This document shows, in pieces, positions 8,432 through 17,204 of a DNA stretch of 51,513 nt. The translations under genes were made by a program, and so were the position numbers. How positions within the stretch are numbered: position 1 is the first letter of the stretch; every line of letters starts with the position of its first letter. Source of the DNA: Methylobacter sp. (GTDB taxonomy: Bacteria; Pseudomonadota; Gammaproteobacteria; Methylococcales; Methylomonadaceae); assembly GCA_004299305.1 (NCBI GenBank), contig SCPZ01000049.1, positions 1 through 51,513 of the forward strand, read 5' to 3'. Below the pieces are notes generated by a model. That model saw only the letters and a list, made by a program, of their open reading frames with translations. It had not been told where the DNA came from and did not search any database.

Positions 8432-11308
8432 ATGGTTAAACGAAGTATTTTCAAAAAACTTCTCATTACGATGGTGGGTTTAATTATCTCCCTATTAACA
8501 ATGCTAACCTTTGTTCAGATTGAGTTTCAACGAGATGTATTTGAAAAAGAATTGGAAAAACGCATTGTACTGATGAAAGGAAGATTAATCGATAAAGGAC
8601 AAATTCTATCCGATAGTTTATCCGTGCATGTTAAGAATGGTGTCGCTGCGGCTAACCTTTCCTGGGTTGGTGACCAGTTAAGAAATACCGTGCATGAAAA
8701 CAAGGAGCTTCATTACATTATATTGATGCACGCTTCAAGGGCATATATTAATACGCTAAATCCACAATCCGAGATGGCGATTTTATCCGAGAGCCAGGAC
8801 TTGTTTGCGGAGGCTCAAAAGACTGCGGCCGTTAACGAATATATAAGCAATGGCAAATCCTTTATGGAGTTTATCATGCCTATTCAAGTGAGCTCAAAAC
8901 CGTGGGGGGTTCTACGACTGGGTTTTTCTTTGGATCTTCTTCTTCAGGAGATTGTTAATTCACGGGAAGATAGCACCCGTCAAATTCGCCAAATGATAGA
9001 GCAACTATTAATAACCACCGCCATTTTTATCCTGATTGGCGCGTGTATTGTATTGTTCCTATCCGAACGCCTATCCAGGCCGTTAATGCACTTAACTCGA
9101 TTGGCAAATGAATTGGCTGAAGGTGATTTTACAGTCAGTGACCAAGTTAAAGAAATTCGTCAGGATGGTGAAATTGGCGCGTTAACAACGGCCTTCGTTC
9201 AAATGGCCAAAAACCTGAAGATTTCTTACGATAAACTCGAAGAATACAGTCGAACGCTGGAGCAAAAAGTAATAAATCGCACCTCCGAATTAGCCGAAGC
9301 GCGAGACCAAGCGGTTGCCGCCGATAAAAGCAAGTCCGAATTTCTTTCGATGATGAGTCACGAAATTCGAACGCCGATGAATGCCATCATCGGCATGACG
9401 CGCTTAGCGTTACAAACGGATTTAACTGTAAAACAACAGGATTATTTAACTAAAGTCCAGGTTTCTTCACGGGCATTGCTCGGAATCATTAACGATATTT
9501 TAGATTTCTCCAAGATTGAAGCCGGAAAAATGGAGATGGAAACGATAGCATTTAACTTGAATGAGGTATTGAATGATCTTTCCAGTTTAATGACAGATAA
9601 AGCCGAAGAAAAAGGCCTCCACATACAATTTATTACCGCCGACGAAGTGCCTTTGTATCTAATGGGCGATCCACTAAGACTGGGCCAGATATTGCTTAAT
9701 TTAGTCAGCAACGCGATAAAATTTACCCATCATGGTGACATCGTTATTAAAATTGCATTAGCAGAAAGTAGCGAACCGATAACAAGAGCGGATCAAATTA
9801 TGCTTGAGTTTTCCGTGAAGGATACCGGCATAGGTTTGACTGCGGAGCAAATAGGCGGATTATTTCAGTCCTTTAATCAAGCCGATAAATCTACTACCCG
9901 CCAATACGGCGGAACCGGCCTGGGGCTGGCAATTTGCAAGCGAATGGTAGAAATGATGAGTGGCGTCATCAATGTAACTAGCGAAATAGGAAAGGGCAGC
10001 ACTTTTAGGTTTACCGCCGTCTTTGGGCAAATTCAGGGAGTGAATCAAAAACGAGTTACATTGCGCGATGCTTTTCGCGGCGTAAAAGCATTAGTGGTCG
10101 ATGCGAACGAGGCATCGAGAGATGCTTTATGCTTATACCTGGAAACCTTTTTTTTCCAAGTAACCCAAGCCGGTAGCGGTGAGCAAGCCATTCAAGTTTT
10201 GGAAAACGCGCCCCTTGAAAACTCTTATCAGCTAATACTCATGGATTGGAATTTACCTGAAATGGACGGCATTTCAGTTACGCGTCATATTAAAGATAAT
10301 CTGAAAATGACTCCCGCCCCTCACATTATCATGATAACCACGCATAACACGGAAGATATTACACAGCGTTTAAACGACCTCAATCTGGATGGCTTCCTAA
10401 TTAAACCGGTGCATCCGTCGGCGCTGTTCGATGTAATCGTTGACGCGTTTGGTCAAAATTATTTTGATGAATATCTTGTTTTACAAGCCCGTAGCGCAGA
10501 TACAATCGACAAAAGACACCCTAAAACTAAAGGCACGAAGCTGCTGCTGGTAGAAGACAATCGAATTAACCAGCAGGTTGCGAAAGAAACGCTGGAGCAG
10601 GAAGGTTTTGATGTCAGCATTGCCACCGATGGACAGGATGCCGTACAAAAAATACGCGCAAACTATTTTGATGTGGTCTTAATGGATTTGCAAATGCCAA
10701 TCATGGATGGTTATGAGGCAACCCGGATCATAAGATCAGAGTCGAAATTTGATGACTTACCGATTATTGCGATGACAGCCCACGCCATGAGCGATGTTAG
10801 GAAAAGCTGCCTGGATGTAGGCATGAACGGCTATGTGACTAAGCCTATAGACGTTGATAAATTATTGGCAAGCCTGATTAATGTTATCAAACCTGAATTG
10901 CGCAAAACACCGAACTCTTGTTTGTCGAAGATCCCTCAACAAAGCGCATTACTGCCGGAATCTTTACCCGGTATTGATATGCAGCAGGTATTAAAAAATG
11001 TTCTGGGGAATATACCGCTGCTTCGTGACGTATTATTGAAGTTTCATGAAGGCTATAGCGATACCGAAGCCCGATTGAATGCTTTTTTGCTGGCTGGCGA
11101 TGCCGATTCGGCTTTAAAATTACTCCATGCCCTGAAAGGCGTGGCGGCCACTCTCTCCATGTTGGAACTAAAAACATGCATAGAAGCGTTGGAGCAGACG
11201 CTAAAAAAACAATGGGAATATGAGCCTGGATTACTGACTGATTTTGCGATCGCTCAAAACAGGGTGCTTGAGTCGATCGGGCAGCTACACAGTTTTAACG
11301 ACGAATAA
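8432..11308 (+). CDS. Tripartite hybrid sensor kinase (HisKA-HATPase-REC-REC-HPt), BarA/GacS-like architecture
   Basis: The 958-residue protein has a transmembrane helix at about 12-28, a periplasmic sensor of about 160 residues, a second helix at about 193-212, HAMP, and a coiled coil to about 300. Next is HisKA with H310 (SHEIRTPMN), then HATPase with GGTGLGLAI. Two receivers follow: D605 ([13 protein letters not shown]) and D752 ([13 protein letters not shown]). A C-terminal HPt has H899 (HALKGVA). Such kinases pass phosphate His-Asp-His to a separate response regulator. The layout is BarA/GacS-like but with two receivers, and uvrY lies 2.6 kb away across the mtd operon. The TAA stop coincides with the start of a hairpin repeat. 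Confidence 0.85.
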   Translation: MVKRSIFKKLLITMVGLIISLLTMLTFVQIEFQRDVFEKELEKRIVLMKGRLIDKGQILSDSLSVHVKNGVAAANLSWVGDQLRNTVHENKELHYIILMHASRAYINTLNPQSEMAILSESQDLFAEAQKTAAVNEYISNGKSFMEFIMPIQVSSKPWGVLRLGFSLDLLLQEIVNSREDSTRQIRQMIEQLLITTAIFILIGACIVLFLSERLSRPLMHLTRLANELAEGDFTVSDQVKEIRQDGEIGALTTAFVQMAKNLKISYDKLEEYSRTLEQKVINRTSELAEARDQAVAADKSKSEFLSMMSHEIRTPMNAIIGMTRLALQTDLTVKQQDYLTKVQVSSRALLGIINDILDFSKIEAGKMEMETIAFNLNEVLNDLSSLMTDKAEEKGLHIQFITADEVPLYLMGDPLRLGQILLNLVSNAIKFTHHGDIVIKIALAESSEPITRADQIMLEFSVKDTGIGLTAEQIGGLFQSFNQADKSTTRQYGGTGLGLAICKRMVEMMSGVINVTSEIGKGSTFRFTAVFGQIQGVNQKRVTLRDAFRGVKALVVDANEASRDALCLYLETFFFQVTQAGSGEQAIQVLENAPLENSYQLILMDWNLPEMDGISVTRHIKDNLKMTPAPHIIMITTHNTEDITQRLNDLNLDGFLIKPVHPSALFDVIVDAFGQNYFDEYLVLQARSADTIDKRHPKTKGTKLLLVEDNRINQQVAKETLEQEGFDVSIATDGQDAVQKIRANYFDVVLMDLQMPIMDGYEATRIIRSESKFDDLPIIAMTAHAMSDVRKSCLDVGMNGYVTKPIDVDKLLASLINVIKPELRKTPNSCLSKIPQQSALLPESLPGIDMQQVLKNVLGNIPLLRDVLLKFHEGYSDTEARLNAFLLAGDADSALKLLHALKGVAATLSMLELKTCIEALEQTLKKQWEYEPGLLTDFAIAQNRVLESIGQLHSFNDE

Positions 11309-11403
11309 GGTAACCCGCAAAAATAAACCACCAGCCCGAATAGTTCCCACGCTCCGACGTGGGAACGATAGCTGTGGGGGATTATTTATTGCGAGTTGCC
11401 TTA
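11306..11403. repeat. Small inverted-repeat element starting at the kinase stop codon
   Basis: The left end TAAGGTAACCCGCAAAAATA pairs imperfectly with the right end TATTGCGAGTTGCCTTA. Inside is a REP-like hairpin GTTCCCACGCTCCGACGTGGGAAC. The first three bases are the stop codon of the hybrid kinase. It resembles the TAAGGCGATT-ended elements at 5890 and 16394 in outline. Confidence 0.65.
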
Positions 11404-11456
11404 CCATGAAAGTCAGTACAGCAATATCTTCAAGTCCTTCATGCTAGAAAAATCAT

Positions 11457-11612
11457 TTCGTCCACGAAAAACACGAAAAGCACGAAAAATTTCAAAAGGT
11501 TATCAAACCGTAGGCCGTTACCCAAAGGGTGAGTGACTAAATCAATACAATATATTGTTTTATTTAGTGTCTTTCGTGCTTTTCGTGGATAAACTGCGGT
11601 TTTTAGGTTCAT
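11457..11612. repeat. Dispersed inverted-repeat element (relative of 2448-2526)
   Basis: The left arm (about 11459-11486, TCCACGAAAA...AGCACGAAA) is complementary to the right arm TTTCGTGCTTTTCGTGGA at 11572-11589, separated by about 85 nt. The right arm and its flank match the half copy near 2490. The element is non-coding and probably a miniature mobile element. Confidence 0.7.
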
Positions 11613-11640
11613 GCTTTTTCATGGTAAATTCGCCAAGCCA

Positions 11641-12984
11641 TCACGACAAATAAACACACCATTTCATTCCGCCCAGCGTTTCGCTTTTTTTGCCTTCCAA
11701 CAGCCCATCCAGCAGCCCGACTAGTTCATAGACAACAGCCATGCCGATACCGTGCCCATGAATATTCTCATCGGCACGAACACCTCTTTTTAAAATTTCA
11801 AGCAATTTGTCGGCAGGGATTCCCGGCCCGTCGTCTTCAATCTGCAACAATACGGCAAAATTCCGTCGGCCTTTGCGCTCATTCACTGAAACACTGACTT
11901 TCACTGTGCTCCGACACCACTTGCAGGCGTTATCGATCAGGTTACCGGCTATTTCATACAAATCGCCTTCTTCATAATAAACCAGGCTTTGTTCCGGCAC
12001 GGCCATATCGAAAATTATGTTCTTATCGATATAAACCTTAGCCAACGATGCGCTTATCTTTTTTATAACCACCGATAAATCGACAGTTCGGGTAGTTTTA
12101 TGCTCGCCCTTTGCCGCAGCCCGTTGTAATTGATACTCGACGATTTCATCCATACGGAAAATTTGTTCTTTTACCGACGCTTGATTAACGCTGAAAGACT
12201 CAACACAACCGCGCAATATTGACAACGGTGTTTTCAGGCTGTGCGCCAAGTCGGCAAGCGCATTGCGATAACGCTCCAAATGTGCCCGCTCACTGCTGAT
12301 GAAAGCATTAAGATTGCCGGCCAGTCCCTCCAACTCTGTAGCGTAGTCCCCATCTAAATGAGTTTTGCCCCCCTGCTCTATCGCCTCAAGATCCTTTACG
12401 ATAATCCGCAAAGGCTTTAAGCTCCACCGCAACAAAGCCAACTGAATAAATATCAAAAACAGGCCTAAAGCCAGCAACCAAGCCCTTAAGGTTTCTCTAA
12501 ACCTCGCTACCTGAGTGCTGACAAACTGTGCATCTTCAGCCACGGTAAAGATATATTCGCGCTCTACACCGGCTACATTTCTCCAGATGACCGCATAATG
12601 CAGAGCATAACGCCCCTGCTCGGTCAACAAAAAAAGCATTGTGCCCGGACGTAATTCCGGTGGCAACGCTATATCAAGCCCTATGGCTGATGGCGAACGC
12701 CATATCAGGTTTTTTTTTGCAGGATGTATAAAACCGTAAAGGCCGGATCCCGGGGTTGCAAACCGCGGTTCCGGCAAATTGGACGGCATGATTAAGTCAC
12801 CGGAGTTTTTAAGTTCGCCAGCCGATAACAGCGAGTACACATGAACTTGTAATTTTTCCTTTAATGCCTGTTCGGCGCTTTCACGAAAACCCTGTTCAAG
12901 CACCACCGAAACCAGCGCGAAGAATGAGGCAAGCACTAGACCAGCAGAAACCAGCAATCGAAAGCTTAATGATTTAACGCGCAT
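11641..12984 (-). CDS. PhoQ-like sensor histidine kinase, without adjacent regulator
   Basis: The 447-residue inner-membrane kinase has a transmembrane helix at about 10-29, a periplasmic domain of about 135 residues, a second helix at about 167-185, HAMP, HisKA with H248 in LADLAHSLKTPLSILRG, and an HATPase with DNACKW, DDGPGIP and GHGIGMAVV. The LAHSLKTPL box and overall size fit the PhoQ branch. A PhoP-type regulator would normally lie just upstream, but upstream there are only 470 nt of repeats and then a chemoreceptor gene. The stimulus is unknown. Confidence 0.8.
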   Translation of the reverse strand: MRVKSLSFRLLVSAGLVLASFFALVSVVLEQGFRESAEQALKEKLQVHVYSLLSAGELKNSGDLIMPSNLPEPRFATPGSGLYGFIHPAKKNLIWRSPSAIGLDIALPPELRPGTMLFLLTEQGRYALHYAVIWRNVAGVEREYIFTVAEDAQFVSTQVARFRETLRAWLLALGLFLIFIQLALLRWSLKPLRIIVKDLEAIEQGGKTHLDGDYATELEGLAGNLNAFISSERAHLERYRNALADLAHSLKTPLSILRGCVESFSVNQASVKEQIFRMDEIVEYQLQRAAAKGEHKTTRTVDLSVVIKKISASLAKVYIDKNIIFDMAVPEQSLVYYEEGDLYEIAGNLIDNACKWCRSTVKVSVSVNERKGRRNFAVLLQIEDDGPGIPADKLLEILKRGVRADENIHGHGIGMAVVYELVGLLDGLLEGKKSETLGGMKWCVYLS

Positions 12985-13088
12985 TCAAGGCCTTGAGGAT
13001 GAGAGGGAAATTTAACCGACACGCATCAAAAAAATTTAGTTTTACCACGAGCTATTTGCTGAATTTATGGCTACCAACTAAGCCGGGA

Positions 13089-13119
13089 CAGATAACATCC
13101 CTTCAAGGGATGTTATCTG
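13089..13119. repeat. Perfect 15-bp palindrome with 1-nt centre
   Basis: CAGATAACATCCCTT is followed by one C and its exact reverse complement. GGGA and TCCC lie just outside on either side, so the pairing may extend. It lies between the PhoQ-like kinase and the chemoreceptor gene. Confidence 0.85.
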
Positions 13120-13198
13120 TAAAATCGTCCCGCTTTAAATTGGAAGCTGAAGATATTACTGTATTGAGTTTATGTGTCTTAGGAATGGGTATGAAATA

Positions 13199-13450
13199 AC
13201 TTAGGCAAGTTGCCAATACCGGAGTGCAGGCTTCGCCTGCATACGCAAGCAAAGCTTGCACTCCGGCTGCAAGCAATTGTTCAATTTATTTCATGCTCGT
13301 TCCTTATGCACTTCATGGTAATCAAAACTAAGTTATAAACAGTGTACTGCATCAGCCCCCCTCGCAATAAACACTCCCAGCAAAAATCGCCATAGATTCA
13401 CAGTTTACATAGGTTTAATTTGTGGCAGTTTATTTTTTGGCAATCGCCTT
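13199..13450. repeat. Composite repeat region with a three-way-junction REP-like core
   Basis: The outer ends read TTAGGCAAGTTGCC and GGCAATCGCCTTA, like the TTAGGCGATT-ended elements. At 13219-13266 an outer 7-bp stem (CCGGAGT/ACTCCGG) encloses two 6-bp hairpins, GCAGGC-TTC-GCCTGC and GCAAGC-AAA-GCTTGC. No gene is visible. The right end is 6 bp from the stop codon of the chemoreceptor gene. Confidence 0.6.
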
Positions 13451-13455
13451 AACAA

Positions 13456-15792
13456 TCAAAACTCTTCCCACTCGTCGCTGCTGCTAACCAGAGCTACAGT
13501 TTTTTTTGCGCTTGCGCTTGCTCTTACTGGAACTACCGCTGGAGCTACCGGCGGTTTATTACGCTCAATTGTTTTAACGGGTACAGAAGACCTCTTAGAA
13601 CTGACCTTAAAAAAACTGAGTAACTTGGTCATACTTGCAGACTGCTCGCTCATCGCGATACTGCCGGCTGCCGCTTGTTCCGCTAAAGCTGCATTTTGCT
13701 GGGTTATATCATCCATTTGAGCAACCGCTTGGTTGACTTGGTCAATACCCGCCGTCTGCTCTGCGCTGGCGCTTGCAATTTGAGAAACCAGCTCACCTAC
13801 TTGTGCAACACTGTTGACAATTTCAGTTAACGCATTACCTGTTTCGTTCACAAATGCGGTTCCCGCACGCACTTTTTGCACACTATTCTGGATTAGGTCA
13901 TTGCTTTGTTTGGCGGCATTGGCGCTACGCTGTGCCAAATTACGAACTTCGGTTGCAACCACCGAAAAACCACGGCCCTGCTCCCCTGCCCTGGCCGCTT
14001 CTACCGATGCGTTTAATGCCAACAGATTAGTCTGGAAGGCGATCTCATCAATTACGCCGATAATTTCGGCAATCTCATTGCTGCTGTCATTAATATCCTG
14101 CATGGCAATAATGGCCGAATTAACTATATCGCCGCCTTTTTGCGCGTGCGACATGGCTGTATGAACAACTTGGTTTGCCTGTCGCGTATTGTCTGCATTA
14201 TTTCTTACCGTGCTGGCCAGCTGTTCCATACTGGCGGCGGTTTCCTCCAGGCTTGCCGCTTGTTGTTCGGCGCGGTGGGAAAGATTGTTATTACCGCTCG
14301 CCATTTCCTGTGACGAACTGTCTATAAAATCAGCCGTATCCCTGATTTGAATAATAAAATCGCTTAATTTTGCTATGGTGCCGTTGATATTATTCTTGCA
14401 TTCCGCATAGACGCCTTGATAGTCATTAGTGATAGTGCAGGTTAAATCGCCTTGAGACATAGTTTCCATAACCCTGTTAATATCATTAAAGGCGCTTTCT
14501 ATGACATCCGTTAATTCATTGATGCCGGACGACAACATCTTGGCAAAGCCTTGTTTATCAACCATGTTAATACGGCTACTCAGATCGCCCTCTTTAACAC
14601 CCTGCACTAATTGCCCAATCTCTTGCTCAATTAAAATATCCTGCGTCCTGTTTTGCCATTCAGCAACAAAGCCGATGCGTTCACCCTCATCATTAATAAC
14701 AGGGCTGGCAATGACATGCATATGTTGCCCCCCAATGATCATCTCTGAACTATAGGCGTCCGTTAAGCTTTCCAGCAGGCGGCGTTGATGCGCGGGATCC
14801 TTATGAAAACTATCGACACTTGCACCCATCAGTTTATCGACAGCGAAATTCGGCAACTGTTTACGAATATCATGCTCCGCCGCCTTAAGCATGCGCTCAA
14901 CGCTATCGTTGGTATAGATGATTTCAAGATTGGTATTAGCCACCATCACGCCGGATTGAACATTATCCAGCGCCTGATTAATGCGCATGGCTTTCGCAGC
15001 ATCGTCCCTGGCTTGCGCCAAATCCAAACTCAAATTCACTTCCATAGAATATAAACCGCGCTGAAAATCGCCGATCAGGTCATTCCGGCTTAAATCCTGC
15101 ACATTGCCGAACCTTTTCTCGGCCAGACGATAAAAAATACCGATAGTTTTATTTAAAGTCGAGGTGAGGCTTGTAATGACGTTGAAACCTATCAGCGAGG
15201 CAATCATGACTGACGCCGTAACACTGCCCAACAATAGGTAATCCCGCGCTAAAAACAACTGATACATCAAATAAAATACGGGGATTAGCAGCACTGCCAG
15301 CGCCACCGCCATTTTTTTCCAGACATCCATTTCCTTGATTGATTTAACCATTGCAGCTAAACCGGTGGGCCTGATTGTCACTTTCTTAGCATTAAGCAGC
15401 TGGTATAACTGTTCTGCCCGTTCAATCTTTTCCCGGCTTGGCATGCGCCGAACCGAAAGATATTCATGAACCTTGCCGTTTTTAAATACCGGCATCGCGT
15501 TCGCTTCTACCCAATAATAATCGCCGGACTTTGTCCTGTTTTTTACCACGCCATTCCAAGGCCTAAGAGATTTTAAGGCCAGCCATAAATCTTCAAACGC
15601 GGCCGCCGGCATGTCGGGATGCCGGACGATATTATGTTCTGCACCTATCAATTCATCGCGGCTATACCCGCTGATAGCGACAAACTCATCATTGACATAA
15701 GTAATAACACCTTTTAAATCGGTTCGTGAAACCAAGAGCCCCCCTTTTTTCATCTGGATTTCTTGGTTAGTTACAGGCATATTCACTCTCAT
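13456..15792 (-). CDS. Aer-like methyl-accepting chemotaxis protein with two PAS domains
   Basis: The N-terminal Aer-type PAS (about 15-115) has [10 protein letters not shown] and [21 protein letters not shown], features of FAD-binding redox and aerotaxis receptors. A hydrophobic double span follows (about 165-210). A second PAS (about 275-390), a HAMP-like region and the long methyl-accepting coiled coil with tip [20 protein letters not shown] come next. The last residues, DEWEEF, fit the aromatic pentapeptide that tethers CheR/CheB. A GTG at 15807 would add five residues, but GAGGGGAG is placed correctly for the ATG at 15792, so that start is preferred (778 residues). No che genes are in the window. 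Confidence 0.9.
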   Translation of the reverse strand: MRVNMPVTNQEIQMKKGGLLVSRTDLKGVITYVNDEFVAISGYSRDELIGAEHNIVRHPDMPAAAFEDLWLALKSLRPWNGVVKNRTKSGDYYWVEANAMPVFKNGKVHEYLSVRRMPSREKIERAEQLYQLLNAKKVTIRPTGLAAMVKSIKEMDVWKKMAVALAVLLIPVFYLMYQLFLARDYLLLGSVTASVMIASLIGFNVITSLTSTLNKTIGIFYRLAEKRFGNVQDLSRNDLIGDFQRGLYSMEVNLSLDLAQARDDAAKAMRINQALDNVQSGVMVANTNLEIIYTNDSVERMLKAAEHDIRKQLPNFAVDKLMGASVDSFHKDPAHQRRLLESLTDAYSSEMIIGGQHMHVIASPVINDEGERIGFVAEWQNRTQDILIEQEIGQLVQGVKEGDLSSRINMVDKQGFAKMLSSGINELTDVIESAFNDINRVMETMSQGDLTCTITNDYQGVYAECKNNINGTIAKLSDFIIQIRDTADFIDSSSQEMASGNNNLSHRAEQQAASLEETAASMEQLASTVRNNADNTRQANQVVHTAMSHAQKGGDIVNSAIIAMQDINDSSNEIAEIIGVIDEIAFQTNLLALNASVEAARAGEQGRGFSVVATEVRNLAQRSANAAKQSNDLIQNSVQKVRAGTAFVNETGNALTEIVNSVAQVGELVSQIASASAEQTAGIDQVNQAVAQMDDITQQNAALAEQAAAGSIAMSEQSASMTKLLSFFKVSSKRSSVPVKTIERNKPPVAPAVVPVRASASAKKTVALVSSSDEWEEF

Positions 15793-15923
15793 TTCAACTC
15801 CCCTCACGAACTTCTCTATTCGTTTTATTATTATTGACTTTCATCTTGACCCAACTACTCAGGCAGCCTGTAAAAGCTTACTTCACTGATTACTTGGTTT
15901 TTTTTAATCTTACCTGAGGCCGA

Positions 15924-16118
15924 TTACCTTGTTACTCGCAACGGCCACAGGATATTGCGTTTTTTCTTTTCTAAGATTTCTTCGACTCGCCCAATACACC
16001 CTCCACAGTGACTGCCAACCTGAATATGTTCAGACAGTTTTTCTATTGAATCGTGTCCCTCTCTAATGGCCTTTTTTAACTCTGACTTGGAAACGTCAAA
16101 ACACAGACAAATGCACAT
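15924..16118 (-). CDS. bfd: Bacterioferritin-associated ferredoxin Bfd-like
   Basis: The 64-residue protein has MCICLC at the start and GSHCGGCIGRVEEIL near residue 35, giving the C-x-C ... C-x2-C pattern that binds the [2Fe-2S] cluster of the BFD family. Bfd reduces heme iron in bacterioferritin to release iron. It stands alone, 131 nt from the chemoreceptor start, with no bfr gene in the window. No clear Fur box was recognised upstream. Confidence 0.85.
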   Translation of the reverse strand: MCICLCFDVSKSELKKAIREGHDSIEKLSEHIQVGSHCGGCIGRVEEILEKKKRNILWPLRVTR

Positions 16119-16393
16119 AATGATTTTATAGCGTGTAGCTTATTTAATTTCTGGATTCAAGTAATTTAGTGTCTGACTGTCATGCCATATTATCGTATTT
16201 AAGCCGCTCATTATGGTTTAAATGAAGGGTGTTAGAAATCAGACTAGCGCTTCCAAAGTCATAAGAGTTACAGGCACCACGAAGTAGGAATTATCCTACA
16301 TAATGTAGGACAACCAGCTAACAAACAGGGCCGCTATTTAGCAACCGCACAGCGAATTGTTACCGGAGAGAACCTCTGCAATACAGTTTGTTC

Positions 16394-16562
16394 TTAGGCG
16401 ATTGCCAAGAATAAATAACCCAAATGGCGCAGGATTTTTGTTCGTCTGCAACGACTGCATGGATGCAGGAGGTAGAGCACCAACAGTAGGCGCTTTAGGC
16501 GACGCAGGAGACGGGCAAAAAGACCAGTCAGTTGGGTATATTTTTCGCAGGAAATCGCCTTA
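16394..16562. mobile_element. MITE-like long-hairpin element, copy B
   Basis: The 169-nt segment has the same ends (TTAGGCGATT ... AATCGCCTTA) and arms as the element at 5890-6093. The shared arm TTTTTGTTCGTCTGC and the stretch AACGACTGCATGGATGCAG are identical. The centre is different and lacks the nested hairpin of copy A. Its right end again supplies the TAA stop of a minus-strand gene, here the response regulator ending at 16560. Confidence 0.75.
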
Positions 16563-17204
16563 TTCGAGCAAATCATTCTTAAATGCGTAATGGATAATTT
16601 CGGCGTTTTTGGACATGTTCATCTTTTTCATCAATCGGGTTCGATAGGTGCTAATCGTCTTAACACTAAGAGTCATCTGCTGAGCAAGATCGGTAATGCT
16701 TTTCCCTGCACAAATACCGCAAAAAACCTGGAACTCGCGATCCGTCAAGGTAGTATGCAACGGTATTTCCTGATTCGGATTCAATTCCGCAATCAGTTTT
16801 TCAGTCATCGTTGGACTGATATATTTTCCTCCCTTAGCGACTCTCCGAATCGCCGCAACCAATTGTTCCGGCGCACTCTCTTTGGTCAGGTAGCCATCCG
16901 CACCCGCGCGCAACATTCTAATTGCGTATTGATCTTCAGGATACATGCTCAAAATCAGGATCGGCAGGCGCGGAGATTGATGCTTAGCCAGCTTAATCAG
17001 CTCCATAACATTTTTACCCGGCATGGCAATATCGAGCAACATGATATTCCACCCCTCATCCCGGATGAACCTTAAAGCCTCATCACCTGAACCCGCTTCA
17101 CCGAACACCTCCATATCGGGAATATCAGCGAGAATCTGCTTCAGTCCTTGCCTTACTATGGCATGATCATCGACGATCAACACTTTAATCATGGCAACCA
17201 TCAT
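16560..17204 (-). CDS. NarL/FixJ-type response regulator
   Basis: The 214-residue protein has a receiver with VDDHAIVRQGLKQIL, phospho-acceptor D58 (IMLLDIAMPGKNVME) and a LuxR-type helix-turn-helix (about 150-207, LTDREFQVFCGICAGKSITD, then LSVKTISTYRTRLMKKM). It overlaps the end of the sensor kinase gene by 20 nt, so the two are translationally coupled and almost surely a cognate pair. The first ATG (17204) has AAGG 11 nt upstream. An internal ATG at 17192 (MIKVLIVDDH) is an equally plausible start. Confidence 0.9.
   Translation of the reverse strand: MMVAMIKVLIVDDHAIVRQGLKQILADIPDMEVFGEAGSGDEALRFIRDEGWNIMLLDIAMPGKNVMELIKLAKHQSPRLPILILSMYPEDQYAIRMLRAGADGYLTKESAPEQLVAAIRRVAKGGKYISPTMTEKLIAELNPNQEIPLHTTLTDREFQVFCGICAGKSITDLAQQMTLSVKTISTYRTRLMKKMNMSKNAEIIHYAFKNDLLE

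Noticed and set aside
12993..13199. 68-codon frame upstream of the PhoQ-like kinase
   Set aside because: It overlaps a perfect palindrome, has no family motif and no clear ribosome site.
15848..15866. Short shared string AACTACTCAGGCAGC with 2321-2336
   Set aside because: Identical over about 16 bp only, and the flanks do not match, so too short to define a repeat.
16357..16590. 77-codon frame over the hairpin element at 16394
   Set aside because: It is a reading of the non-coding inverted repeat and is not conserved in the sister copy.
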